From assembly GCA_964474655.1 (NCBI GenBank), contig CAYYTU010000007.1, positions 1 to 64,000 of the forward strand: 64,000 nt of DNA. The letters run 5' to 3'. The position numbers and the translations under genes are program-made. Origin of the DNA: CAYYTU01 sp964474655 (GTDB lineage: Bacteria; Chloroflexota; Anaerolineae; B4-G1). Below are positions 6,620 to 15,328 of this stretch, one piece after another; positions within the stretch are counted from its first letter, which is position 1; the number at the start of each line of letters is the position of its first letter. The notes below the pieces were generated by a model, which was not told the origin of the DNA, did not search any database, and saw nothing but the letters and a program-made list of their open reading frames with translations.

Positions 6620-8584
6620 ATGGATGGAAAGGATTGGACATCGGGCTTACTCCTGATTACTAGCTTGGGCTTCGCTTTCCTGGGCCAGTTCTATGTCATC
6701 TATCGGCGTGAGTACGTGTGGGATGGCCTGCTCCTCTGGGGAGGGGCCATCGTAACCTGGCTGTTGCTTCTGTGGCGCGTGCGGCGGCTGGAGCGGGGCA
6801 TCACCGCGCGTCAATCCCTGCGCTGGGTGCGCGAGCACCCATTGCGTACACTGGGCGCCTTCGGCGGATTGGGAACCTCGCTGCTGGTGGGTTGGTTGGC
6901 ACGTCAACGCCCTGCCATTGCCAGTTTCGCCGATCTGCTCTGGCTGTGGCTCGTCGGCGTCGCCCTCTACTTGTTTGCCTTCCCCCTCCCTGCCCTTGTA
7001 CGTCTACGCACTCGCATACTTGCAAACTTGCGCACTTTTGCACTTGCACACTTGCAGACGGGCGTATTGATTCTCCTCCTCATTGCGGCCTTGCTGGTGC
7101 GCGCTTACGATCTGGCCCACATTCCTGCCAATCTGGGCGGCGATGAGGGCACCCAGGGCGTAGCAGCGCTGGAGCTGATCGCTGCGCCTTTGGGCAACCC
7201 CTTTTCCACCGGCTGGTTTAGCGTGCCGACGATGTCGTTCCTGGCGTATGGCCTTTCGATGCGCATCTTCGGCGCGGCGGTGACTGGCCTGCGGATGCTT
7301 TCGGCCCTGATCGGGACGCTCACTGTGTTGACCACGTTCTTGCTGGCGCGAGAGCTCTGGGAGGAGCGTGTGGCCCGGGTGGCGGCAGTGGTAGTGGCTT
7401 TTTCCCATTGCCACATTCACTTTAGCCGACTCGGCTCCAATCAGATCGCCGATGGTTTGCTGATGACGCTAACGTTGTGGGCCCTGGTAAGAGGGCTGCG
7501 ATCCCGGCGGATGATATGTTTTGCTCTGACCGGTGTGACGACTGGCCTGGGCTGGTATGGCTACTTTGGCGCTCGTCTGATCCTCATTGTGGTGAGTGGT
7601 TATCTGGCTTGGCGGGCCTTGACGGAACATCGTTTCCTGGACCGTTACAGGGGTCAGCTGTTGGTTCTCTTGGGGGGCATCCTGGTGGCGAGTGTGCCGC
7701 TCTTGTTCCACTACGCCGCTCATCCAGAGGCGATGACCTCGCGCTTCGATCAGGTTAACATCTTTGCCTCCGGCTGGTTGGCGCGGGAGCAAGATCTCAC
7801 CGGGCGTAGCGCCGCCAGCCTCCTTCTCCAGCAGTTCTGGAAGTCTATCTCGGCCTTCAACTACACGCTTGATCCCACCTTCTGGTATCGGCCTCAGATC
7901 CCTCTACTCGACGTTATCAGCGGGATCTTCTTCGTCCTGGGGTTGATCGGCATACTGGCGCATTGGCGATGGCCGTCTCACAGCCTCCTCTTGCTCTGGT
8001 TCTGGCTGGCGCTGATCCTGGGGTGGGTGCTGACAGAGAACCCCCCTAGCAGCATGCGGATGACGGGACTCCTGCCGGCCCTGGCGATCATCGTGAGCCT
8101 GGGCCTGGTCCGGTGCTGGCGGTGGGCTGCGCGTTTTTCACGCTTGACGCCGTGCCTCTTGCATGCTCTGTTTTACACCTTACTATTTGTCAGCGTGGCC
8201 TTCAATCTCCACTACTATTTCTTCGTCTACACTCCTAAGCGGGTTTACGGCAATCCGAACGCCGAGATTGCAACCGAGCTGGGTCGTCACTTGGCGCAGC
8301 GAGATGAGCGTTGTTTCGTCTATCTCTATGGAGCGCCGCAACTCTACTGGCATTTTGGGACGCTTCGGTTCCTGGCGCGGGGTTTTGAGGGCCGGGATGT
8401 CTTCGCATCGGCTGACGATGGTACGCCCGCGGTCACAGGAGAGGAAGCAGCCTGCTTCGTCTTTCTGTCCCATCGCCTGGGCGATCTGGAGAGCGTCCGC
8501 ACCGTTTATCCCGGCGGCGATGAGACGCACGTCCACTCCGATGTCGATGGACGGCACCTGTACGTGCTTTACGAACAACGATGA
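6620..8584 (+). CDS. GT39/ArnT-like polytopic membrane glycosyltransferase
   Basis: This 654-residue protein has a dozen or so hydrophobic segments and the GT39/PMT-type first periplasmic loop, LAHIPANLGGDEGTQGVAA, with an acidic pair near residue 175 that in this superfamily binds the polyprenyl-phosphate sugar site. A short C-terminal soluble tail carries no recognised domain. It probably transfers a sugar from a lipid carrier outside the membrane. Between two membrane segments the peptide LRTRILANLRTFALAHLQTG is encoded by a short-repeat run at 7007-7057. That loop is therefore repeat-derived, not a conserved part of the enzyme. The stop overlaps the next start by 4 bp (ATGA). Confidence 0.75.
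   Translation: MDGKDWTSGLLLITSLGFAFLGQFYVIYRREYVWDGLLLWGGAIVTWLLLLWRVRRLERGITARQSLRWVREHPLRTLGAFGGLGTSLLVGWLARQRPAIASFADLLWLWLVGVALYLFAFPLPALVRLRTRILANLRTFALAHLQTGVLILLLIAALLVRAYDLAHIPANLGGDEGTQGVAALELIAAPLGNPFSTGWFSVPTMSFLAYGLSMRIFGAAVTGLRMLSALIGTLTVLTTFLLARELWEERVARVAAVVVAFSHCHIHFSRLGSNQIADGLLMTLTLWALVRGLRSRRMICFALTGVTTGLGWYGYFGARLILIVVSGYLAWRALTEHRFLDRYRGQLLVLLGGILVASVPLLFHYAAHPEAMTSRFDQVNIFASGWLAREQDLTGRSAASLLLQQFWKSISAFNYTLDPTFWYRPQIPLLDVISGIFFVLGLIGILAHWRWPSHSLLLLWFWLALILGWVLTENPPSSMRMTGLLPALAIIVSLGLVRCWRWAARFSRLTPCLLHALFYTLLFVSVAFNLHYYFFVYTPKRVYGNPNAEIATELGRHLAQRDERCFVYLYGAPQLYWHFGTLRFLARGFEGRDVFASADDGTPAVTGEEAACFVFLSHRLGDLESVRTVYPGGDETHVHSDVDGRHLYVLYEQR
7007..7057 (+). repeat. Short degenerate tandem repeat (ACTTGCAC family) inside a coding region
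   Basis: Imperfect copies of ACTTGCA/ACTTGCGC/ACTTTTGC words run for about 50 bp. They are read in frame as a basic loop between two membrane helices of the GT39-like protein. The same word family recurs at 56835-56870 and, in the other orientation, at 12184-12206. Confidence 0.7.
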
Positions 8585-11500
8585 AGTTCGATATTACGCT
8601 TTACGTTTCACGCTGGGCGTCTTACGTTTCGCGGGTTACGTCGCTGCTTTTGATCGTCATTCTCCTAGTAGCTGGCTACCTGCGCTTCACTGGCCTGAAC
8701 TGGGACGAGGGGCAATGGATTCATCCCGATGAGGGCCATATGCGGATGACACTGGGCCGCATCCGGTGGCCCGATAGCCTTGGGCGCTACTTCGATACGG
8801 ACAGCTCGCCGCTCAACGTGCGCAACAACGGCAGCCAATATAGCTACGGCACCCTGCCGCTCTTCCTGGCCCGTGGCGCCGCCGAATGGTTTGATCGAGC
8901 GTGCCGTGAGCCGGCTGCCCCGTTGAGCAAGATCGTCGTGACGGGGCTTTTCAGCTCAGTGGGGCGTGATTGTCACCCGGGAACCTTCACCGGCAACCAC
9001 AGCGCCGTGGTTGGACGGATGCTTTCGGCCCTGGCTGACCTGGGTACCGTCTTTCTCGTCTACCTGATCGGGCGGCGGCTGTACTGCGAGAGCGTGGGGC
9101 TGCTGGCGTCCGCCCTGATGGCGCTGACGGCGTTCGCTATTCAGCAAGCGCATTTCTTCACCGTCGATAGTATGGCTTGCTTCTTTACCACCCTGGTGGC
9201 ATATTTCGCCGTGCGGGCGACGGATTCGGGGCAGTGGTTCGACTTTGCGACCGGGGGCCTGGCGGTTGGTCTGGCCGCCGGATGCAAGGTCAGCGCCGTT
9301 TTCTCGGCTCTTATGCTCCCTCTGGCCGCTGTTGCCCATTTGACGCAACGCACAAAACGCAACAAGCATAATGTTTTACGCTTCATCTCTTACGTATTTC
9401 TCGCTGCTCTTCTCTCCTTCGTTGCCTTTCGCGTCGCTCAGCCGTACGCCTTTGAAGGGCCTGGCTTCTTCGGCGTACGACCCAGCGAGGCCTGGTTCGG
9501 TCGGCTCGCCCAGATCCGCGCCGAACAGTCGGGCGAGATCGACTTGCCCAGCGGGCGCCAGTGGACCAATCGTGCACCCGTCGTCTTCCCTTGGGTCAAC
9601 ATAGTCGTCTGGGGCATGGGCCTGCCGCTGGGGCTGGCGGCCTGGATCGGCTGGGCGGTGGTGGGATTCGAGCTCTTCCGCGGCAAGTGCAGCGATCACC
9701 TCGTGCTCTGGAGCTGGACCACGATCCTCTTCCTCTATCAATCCACGCAGTGGGTCAAAGCGATGCGCTATTTCTTATCCCTCTACCCGATCTTGATCCT
9801 CTTCGCTGCTTATCTGCTTATCCAGCTGGTGCGCCGTTCGTCGTCTACTCGTTGTTCTCCATTCTCCATTCTCAATTTAGCCGTCATCATTCGTTATTCG
9901 CTATTTGTCCTCGTCGTCGCCGGGACGCTTTTCTGGGCTTGGGCTGTCTTTTCCATCTATCGGCGACCGCATACGCGCGTCGCTGCCTCGCGCTGGATCT
10001 ACAAGCACGTGACCGAGGGCTCTACGGTTGCCAACGAGCATTGGGACTGGGGGCTGCCGCTGCGCATCGACGGGCGCGATCCCTTCGGCGAGATGTATAC
10101 AGGCTTCGAGATGGAGCATTATCACGAAGATACGCCGGAGAAGCGAGCGCAGCTCTACGAGTGGCTCGACCGGGCGGATTACATCTTCCTGGCCAGCAAC
10201 CGGCTCTATGCCTCGATCTCGCGCTTGCCGAATCGCTATCCGTTGACCACGGCATATTACCGGGCGCTTTTCGCTGGCCAACTCGGCTTCGAGCTGGAGG
10301 CTGATTTTACATCCTACCCGGCGCTGGGCCCGTTTGTCTTTCCCGATCAGGAGAACCCCTTCCCGCTGATGGAAGCGGACTATGATCACCAGCAGCGGCC
10401 TGTTGAGGTGAACCTGCCGCCGGCCGAAGAATCGTTCAGCGTCTACGATCACCCGCGGGTGTTGATCTTCCGCAAGACCGAGGCCTACAGCCGCCAGCTG
10501 GTCGCGTCGGTGCTGGGCGATATCGACGTGGAGAAGGCAGCGCACGGCCTCAAACCGACCGAGGCCACGCCGCTTTACTATCGACCCTTCGCCTGGCTCA
10601 AGGGATTGCTTCCTTTTGGGGAATCATCGGTGTCGCAGGCGTCCGCGCGGCAGTTCTCCCCAGCGTCGCCTGACGATCCGATCGGTTACCGCGAAGCCAT
10701 CTGGCGGGAGCAGCAGCGAGGCGGCACATGGTCGGGGATGTTCGACCGCGATGGACTGCTCAACCAGAAGCCGGGGCTGGCGGCGGTGGCGTGGTGGGCA
10801 GCAGCGACCGTCCTGGGATGGTTGGCCTTCCCGTTGCTTTTCGTGGCGCTTCCCGGCCTACGCGATCGCGGCTATGGCTTCGCGCGACTCTTGGCCTTGC
10901 TCCTGATCGCTTATCTCACCTGGCTGACGGCCAGCTGGCACGCTCTGCCCAACACGCGCGGCACAATCTTGAGGATGGTAACATTCTTGGCGCTGGTCGG
11001 CGGTGGGATCGCCTGGTTGCGTCGGCGCGATCTGCGACAATTTATCCGGCGGCGCTGGCGGGCGCTGGTGCTGATGGAGGGGCTCTTCGCGCTGCTGTAC
11101 GCAGGATGGATCGGTGTCCGGCTTCTCCAACCCGATCTCTGGCATCCCGTTGTCGGGGGCGAGAAGCCGATGGATTTCGCCTATCTCAACGCGGTCATGA
11201 AATCGACCTGGTTCCCGCCTTATAACCCCTGGCTGGCCGGCGAACCGATCAATTATTATTATTTTGGATTCGTCATCGTCGGTTCACTGATTAAACTACT
11301 AGGAACGGTTCCTGCTATCGCGTACAATCTGGCGGTGCCGTTGCTCTTCGCGCTGACTGGTCTGGGCGCTTTCTCCGTGGGGTATAACCTGGCAGCTTCA
11401 GATCGTGTGCCCAGCACAATCTGGCATCGCCCTGTGATGGCGGGCAGCGTAGCGACACTCTTCACCGTCCTGACCGGCAACCTGGGCGTGGTCCATTTGC

Positions 11501-13167
11501 TCTGGCATAAGCTGATCGATCTCGGCGGGGGCGCAGCCTTTCCCAGCACCATCCCCGGCTTTCCCCAGGTGGTGGCGGGGCTCAAGGGGTTGTGGCAGCT
11601 GGCGATCCGGGGTGCGTCGCTCCCGATGCGCCCTGAAACCTGGTATTGGCACCCCACCCGCATCATCCCAACAGCGCCCAGCGAGCCGGGGCCGATCTCG
11701 GAGTTCCCTGCTTTCACCTTCCTCTACGGCGATCTGCACGCCCATATGATCGCTTTCCCGCTGACGCTCTTTACCCTGGCGCTGGGCGTCTACTGGGTTC
11801 GCTCGTCCAGACCTCGCTGGAGCAGCTTGCTGATGGGCGGCTTAGTCATCGGGGCGCTCCGCCCAACCAACACCTGGGACTACCCGACCTATTTGCTGCT
11901 GGCCCTGATCGCGCTGGGGCTGGGCGCGTGGCGGATGCGGAGAAACGAGGAGACAGAGGAGCGCGTTTCACGTTTTAGGTTTCACGCTTTACGTTTCAAG
12001 TCTTTCACCTGGCGCGCCGCTACCCTCATCGGCTTGACTATTGTACTCTATCTCCCTTACGCCCGGCACTACGTGGCCGGTTATCAGTCGTTCGATCTCT
12101 GGCAGGGCTCACGCACCCCCGCTGGTATCTATTGCTGGATCTATGGCATCTTTCTCTTCCCGCTGGTCAGCTGGCAGGTTTATAAGTTGGCAAGCCTGCA
12201 AGTAAGTAATCTGCTGATCGTGGTGGGAGGGGCATTTGTCGCTGCGCTGGCGTTGACCATTCTCGGCTACCCGGTGGCGCTGATCGTCGTGCCGGTCGGC
12301 TTGCTGTCCGCGCTGCTGCTCCTTGTGTCGCTATCTCAGTCTAGAGCGTACAATATTCGCCATTCATCATTCGTTATTCGCCAATCTCCCTTCCTCTGGC
12401 TCCTGGCCGGCACGGCGATGGCCCTCTCCTTGTTCGTCGAGATGGTTGTGCTCAAGGGCGACGTGGGACGCATGAACACCGTCTTCAAGATCCATCTCCA
12501 GGTCTGGATGCTGCTAGCGATTGTGGGGGCTGTGAGCTTGACTGACCTTTATTCCCGCCTCACCGCTCAAACCTGGCGGGTCGTGATGATCCTGCTTATC
12601 GCCGGCGGTGTGCTCTTCTTGCCGTTTGGGGTTCGCGCCCGTGCCATCGACCGCATAGCGCCGGAGACAGGCCCGACACTCGACGGAATGGCGTTTATGC
12701 AACATGCCAGCATCACCGACGGGCCTGAAGGCGCAATGGAAGAGATAGCACTCACCGGTGACTACTTCGCCCTCCGCTGGATGCAGGAGAACATCTCCGG
12801 GTCACCTGTCATCATCGAAGGGCTCGGCCGGCGTGAATACTTGTGGGCCAACCGCGTTTCGATTTACACCGGGCTGCCAGCTGTGGTTGGTTGGAGCTGG
12901 CACCAACGACAGCAGCGCGCCGGGATTGACAGTCGCATCGTCGAACAGCGGCGTAGTGATGTGAACGCGTTCTATAATGCGACTGACATCGCTCTGGCGC
13001 AGAACATCCTGGAACGCTACAATGTGCGCTACGTCTACGTCGGCGGCTACGAGCGTCTCTACTATGACCCCCACGGGCTAGCAAAATTCGTCACTATGGC
13101 CAAACGTGGCTTTCTGCGTGTGGCTTACGAATCTCATAACGTGACCATTTACGAGGTGGTCGAATAG
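8581..13167 (+). CDS. Giant membrane protein: GT39-like domain fused to Chlor_Arch_YYY (DUF2298) domain
   Basis: This is a 1,528-residue polytopic protein in two halves. Residues about 20-480 form a GT39/PMT-like unit with the acidic motif NWDEGQWIHPDEGHM and roughly ten membrane spans, followed by a soluble segment to about 720. From about 730 onward comes a second membrane unit with WFPPYNPWLAGEPINYYYFG; the YYYxG at residues 892-896 defines the Chlor_Arch_YYY/DUF2298 family (TIGR03662 as I recall), known from Chloroflexi and archaea with no assigned function. The fusion suggests the YYY domain acts on the same lipid-linked glycans. Six short-repeat runs lie within the gene, and the first supplies residues 5-20. 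It starts inside the stop of the upstream gene (4-bp overlap). Confidence 0.8.
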   Translation: MKFDITLYVSRWASYVSRVTSLLLIVILLVAGYLRFTGLNWDEGQWIHPDEGHMRMTLGRIRWPDSLGRYFDTDSSPLNVRNNGSQYSYGTLPLFLARGAAEWFDRACREPAAPLSKIVVTGLFSSVGRDCHPGTFTGNHSAVVGRMLSALADLGTVFLVYLIGRRLYCESVGLLASALMALTAFAIQQAHFFTVDSMACFFTTLVAYFAVRATDSGQWFDFATGGLAVGLAAGCKVSAVFSALMLPLAAVAHLTQRTKRNKHNVLRFISYVFLAALLSFVAFRVAQPYAFEGPGFFGVRPSEAWFGRLAQIRAEQSGEIDLPSGRQWTNRAPVVFPWVNIVVWGMGLPLGLAAWIGWAVVGFELFRGKCSDHLVLWSWTTILFLYQSTQWVKAMRYFLSLYPILILFAAYLLIQLVRRSSSTRCSPFSILNLAVIIRYSLFVLVVAGTLFWAWAVFSIYRRPHTRVAASRWIYKHVTEGSTVANEHWDWGLPLRIDGRDPFGEMYTGFEMEHYHEDTPEKRAQLYEWLDRADYIFLASNRLYASISRLPNRYPLTTAYYRALFAGQLGFELEADFTSYPALGPFVFPDQENPFPLMEADYDHQQRPVEVNLPPAEESFSVYDHPRVLIFRKTEAYSRQLVASVLGDIDVEKAAHGLKPTEATPLYYRPFAWLKGLLPFGESSVSQASARQFSPASPDDPIGYREAIWREQQRGGTWSGMFDRDGLLNQKPGLAAVAWWAAATVLGWLAFPLLFVALPGLRDRGYGFARLLALLLIAYLTWLTASWHALPNTRGTILRMVTFLALVGGGIAWLRRRDLRQFIRRRWRALVLMEGLFALLYAGWIGVRLLQPDLWHPVVGGEKPMDFAYLNAVMKSTWFPPYNPWLAGEPINYYYFGFVIVGSLIKLLGTVPAIAYNLAVPLLFALTGLGAFSVGYNLAASDRVPSTIWHRPVMAGSVATLFTVLTGNLGVVHLLWHKLIDLGGGAAFPSTIPGFPQVVAGLKGLWQLAIRGASLPMRPETWYWHPTRIIPTAPSEPGPISEFPAFTFLYGDLHAHMIAFPLTLFTLALGVYWVRSSRPRWSSLLMGGLVIGALRPTNTWDYPTYLLLALIALGLGAWRMRRNEETEERVSRFRFHALRFKSFTWRAATLIGLTIVLYLPYARHYVAGYQSFDLWQGSRTPAGIYCWIYGIFLFPLVSWQVYKLASLQVSNLLIVVGGAFVAALALTILGYPVALIVVPVGLLSALLLLVSLSQSRAYNIRHSSFVIRQSPFLWLLAGTAMALSLFVEMVVLKGDVGRMNTVFKIHLQVWMLLAIVGAVSLTDLYSRLTAQTWRVVMILLIAGGVLFLPFGVRARAIDRIAPETGPTLDGMAFMQHASITDGPEGAMEEIALTGDYFALRWMQENISGSPVIIEGLGRREYLWANRVSIYTGLPAVVGWSWHQRQQRAGIDSRIVEQRRSDVNAFYNATDIALAQNILERYNVRYVYVGGYERLYYDPHGLAKFVTMAKRGFLRVAYESHNVTIYEVVE
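8594..8640 (+). repeat. TTACGTTTCACG-family short repeat forming the N-terminus of the giant membrane protein
   Basis: Words such as TTACGCTTTACGTTTCACG and TTACGTTTCGCGGGTTACG recur across 47 bp. They are translated as ITLYVSRWASYVSRV, immediately before the first predicted membrane helix. The same family occurs at 9373-9400, 11963-12000 and 13853-13906. Confidence 0.7.
9373..9400 (+). repeat. TTACGTTTCACG-family short repeat, in frame
   Basis: The run GTTTTACGCTTCATCTCTTACG matches the family seen at 8594-8640. It encodes VLRFISYVF at a loop-to-helix junction of the giant membrane protein. Confidence 0.55.
9851..9910 (+). repeat. CATCATTCGTTATTCG-family short repeat, in frame
   Basis: Tandem degenerate words (CCATTCTCCATTCTC, then CATCATTCGTTATTCGCTAT) extend for about 60 bp and are read as RCSPFSILNLAVIIRYSLF, entering a membrane helix of the giant protein. 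Related runs occur at 12352-12387 and 18451-18492. Confidence 0.7.
11963..12000 (+). repeat. TTACGTTTCACG-family short repeat, in frame
   Basis: The run CGTTTCACGTTTTAGGTTTC, then ACGCTTTACGTTTC, encodes the basic loop RVSRFRFHALRFKSF of the giant membrane protein, between two hydrophobic segments. Confidence 0.7.
12184..12206 (+). repeat. GCAAGT-family short repeat, in frame
   Basis: AAGTTGGCAAGCCTGCAAGT and adjacent bases are the reverse-orientation form of the ACTTGCA family. They encode KLASLQVS in the giant membrane protein. Confidence 0.45.
12352..12387 (+). repeat. CATTCATCATTCGTTATTCG-family short repeat, in frame
   Basis: CCATTCATCATTCGTTATTC and flanks are translated as YNIRHSSFVIRQSPF. 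This HSSFVIR-type peptide is a signature of the repeat and has no known role in the enzyme. Confidence 0.75.
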
Positions 13168-13185
13168 AATTTGTTGGATGAGGAC

Positions 13186-13213
13186 TTGAAACCTTCGCCT
13201 GCTATGGTAAACT
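13186..13213 (+). promoter_or_regulatory. Possible promoter before the 587-codon membrane-protein gene
   Basis: TTGAAA (13186-13191) and TAAACT (13208-13213) are separated by 16 nt, with the start codon about 60 nt downstream. This lies in the 97-bp gap after the giant membrane protein gene. Both hexamers are imperfect, so support is modest. Confidence 0.35.
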
Positions 13214-13273
13214 GGCCCTTGAAACCACGAGCGCATAAAGCTGGTTTTCTGACACACGGAGAATTTGAGCGCG

Positions 13274-15028
13274 ATGGACAAACACCTTGATTATTGCCAC
13301 GATTCCCCCGTTGAGATCGTTCTCTGGATCATTCTTGTTCTCGTCGCGCTGACCATGCGTGTCGCCTCGCTGGGATACGCTCCCCTCACCAGCGCCGAAG
13401 CCCACGAGGCGATGATGGCATGGCGCGCTGTCGAGGGAGAGGGAATGCCGGCTACGTCCGATTATAGCCCCTTGCTCCTTGCCGGTAATCTCCTGCTCTT
13501 CTTCCTTTTCGGCGCCGGCGATGCCCTCGCGCGGCTCTGGCCCGCGCTCTTTGGGACGTTGCTAGTGTTCACCCCATTGTTGCTCCGCCGCCGCCTGGGG
13601 CGGTGGGGTACGCTGGCGGCTGGAGCCTACCTCACCATCTCGCCTACAGCACTGATCGCTTCTCGCCGGGTCGACGGGACGATTATCGCTTCTGCCAGTG
13701 TGATGCTCCTGCTGGGCGGCCTGGTGCGCTTCTGGGAGACAGAGCGGCGCAATTGGCTCGTGCTCGCCGCCGTCGGGTTGGCTCTCGCGCTCACCAGCGA
13801 TGCCACGGCCTACGGTTTGCTGCTGCCCCTCGTTCTGGCCTACGTGCTCGTGCGTTACATTTTACGCTTTACGTTTGACGTTTCACGTATCGCACCTTAC
13901 GCTTCCCAGTTTATCCTGGCCCTCATCCCGGCCCTGTTGACCTTTTCGGTCGCCCTGGGCTGGAACCCGACCGGGCTTAGCGCTGTGGGCCAGCTGTTGA
14001 CGAGATGGCTCTCCCGCTTCCGCGCAGTGTCGGATTCCGTCCCGTCCCCCTTCATCTTGCTGCTGACCTACGAGCCGCTGGCACTTATGCTGGGCCTGGG
14101 CGGAGTGATTTGGCTGGCGATCGAGGGGCGTCACGCAAGGAAACGGGACGAGATACTCTTGGTGGTCTGGGCGGGAATGACGTTCTTGCTGCTGTTGCTG
14201 ATGCCCGGTCGGGCTTCACTCGACCTGCTGTGGGTCGTCCTGCCGTTGGCTTTGACGCTGGGCTCGTTGGTGGAATGTCTGGAACAGACCGTACATCGCC
14301 GGCCTGTCTGGCTCGGTGAGGCTGTTTACGTTCTGATCGCTCTGGTGCTCTGGGTGCACACCTACTTGAATCTGGCACGTTACGTCACTTACGCGCGCTC
14401 TGCAGACCTGATGCTAGTCTTGTTGTCTTTGCTGATACAAATTATCCTGCTGATATCTTTTGCGTTGGCAATTGATGACGTAATGGCTCTCCGTGACCTG
14501 ACGTTGAGTAGTGGTGTCGCCTTGCTGGGTCTGACGCTTTCGGCAGGGTGGGGGGCAGCTTACATCAACGCTGCCGATGCAAGCGAGGCCCTGATTGAGC
14601 GTCCCACCGATCCCGCCGTGCGCGATCTGGTGCAAACGGTGACTGGTCTCTCGTGGCGCGAGACCGGCCTGCCGACCGCACTTCCGTTCGCCTATCAGGC
14701 ATCGCCCAATTCCACTCTAGCGTGGTATCTGCGCGAATTTCAATCCACCCGTCGCGTCGATCGCATAAGCGACGCAACGCCGGATACGTTGGGCGCGCTG
14801 CTGATAACGCCCGGTCGCGAGGCTAAATTCTATGCGGAAAATGAATACCGGGGACATCCGTTCGTTCTGGAGCGCGCCTGGTCACTGCAGGAGATCAATT
14901 GCAGCTTCTGGTCGCTTCACTGCGTCGATGCTATTCGTTGGTTCTTGTTCCGAGACACACCGACGGTGCCATCGCCCACTCGCTGGGCGACGATCTGGCA
15001 GGAGCGAGATTTACCGGCCGGTAAGTAA
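13274..15028 (+). CDS. Polytopic membrane protein, GT39-like / Agl23-related
   Basis: This is a roughly 584-residue protein with about ten hydrophobic segments, then a C-terminal soluble part with AWYLREFQSTRRVDRISD and GHPFVLERAWSL. The N-terminus has the layout of PMT-like enzymes (LTSAEAHEAMMAWRAVEGEG), with an acidic pair in the first outer loop. The soluble tail recalls the tail of the downstream Agl23-like protein, so the two may be diverged relatives. The start is uncertain: GGAG at 13258-13261 lies 3 nt before a TTG (13265) and 12 nt before the ATG chosen here. One in-frame repeat run is at 13853-13906. A role in surface glycan transfer is inferred. Confidence 0.65.
   Translation: MDKHLDYCHDSPVEIVLWIILVLVALTMRVASLGYAPLTSAEAHEAMMAWRAVEGEGMPATSDYSPLLLAGNLLLFFLFGAGDALARLWPALFGTLLVFTPLLLRRRLGRWGTLAAGAYLTISPTALIASRRVDGTIIASASVMLLLGGLVRFWETERRNWLVLAAVGLALALTSDATAYGLLLPLVLAYVLVRYILRFTFDVSRIAPYASQFILALIPALLTFSVALGWNPTGLSAVGQLLTRWLSRFRAVSDSVPSPFILLLTYEPLALMLGLGGVIWLAIEGRHARKRDEILLVVWAGMTFLLLLLMPGRASLDLLWVVLPLALTLGSLVECLEQTVHRRPVWLGEAVYVLIALVLWVHTYLNLARYVTYARSADLMLVLLSLLIQIILLISFALAIDDVMALRDLTLSSGVALLGLTLSAGWGAAYINAADASEALIERPTDPAVRDLVQTVTGLSWRETGLPTALPFAYQASPNSTLAWYLREFQSTRRVDRISDATPDTLGALLITPGREAKFYAENEYRGHPFVLERAWSLQEINCSFWSLHCVDAIRWFLFRDTPTVPSPTRWATIWQERDLPAGK
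13853..13906 (+). repeat. TTACGTTTCACG-family short repeat, in frame
   Basis: TTTTACGCTTTACGTTTGAC, then GTTTCACGTATCGCACCTTACG, runs for about 54 bp and encodes RYILRFTFDVSRIAPYAS, joining two membrane helices. Confidence 0.75.
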
Positions 15029-15170
15029 CAGTTAAGCATTCTCGTGTTGTAAGGACATTGAGATTCGTGTAGTGATTAAAGGAAACCACCAACAGCCACC
15101 TAGTAATTCTCTAACAAAAAGCTAGGCTATCCGAAACTAAAATCGTCTACATTTGTACGAAGACAAAGAT

Positions 15171-15299
15171 GGCTCTTTGAGATTTCGCGTGGTGCTCAAA
15201 GCGAGCGTGGCGCCCGCGCCCCATATCTGCGGGTAAGGCGCGAATTCGGCCCAGATATGGGGAGCCGGCAGATCCGACCACGCGAAATCCTAGAGACCC
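15171..15299. mobile_element. 129-bp MITE with 23-bp terminal inverted repeats and 8-bp target duplication, ISL3-like ends
   Basis: The element begins GGCTCTTTGAGATTTCGCG and its other end, read from the opposite strand, begins GGGTCTCTAGGATTTCGCG. The 23-bp ends agree at 19 positions, including a perfect inner 13 bp (15181-15193 and 15277-15289). The octamer ACAAAGAT occurs immediately on both sides, at 15163-15170 and 15300-15307, as expected of a target-site duplication. A second perfect 11-bp inverted repeat (CCCCATATCTG, 15219-15229 and 15252-15262) lies inside. It has no coding capacity. Ends of the GGCTCTT type with 8-bp duplications are, from memory, typical of the ISL3 family. It fills most of the 300-bp gap before the Agl23-like gene. 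Confidence 0.8.
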
Positions 15300-15328
15300 A
15301 CAAAGATTAAAAAGGGAGAAACCGTCAC

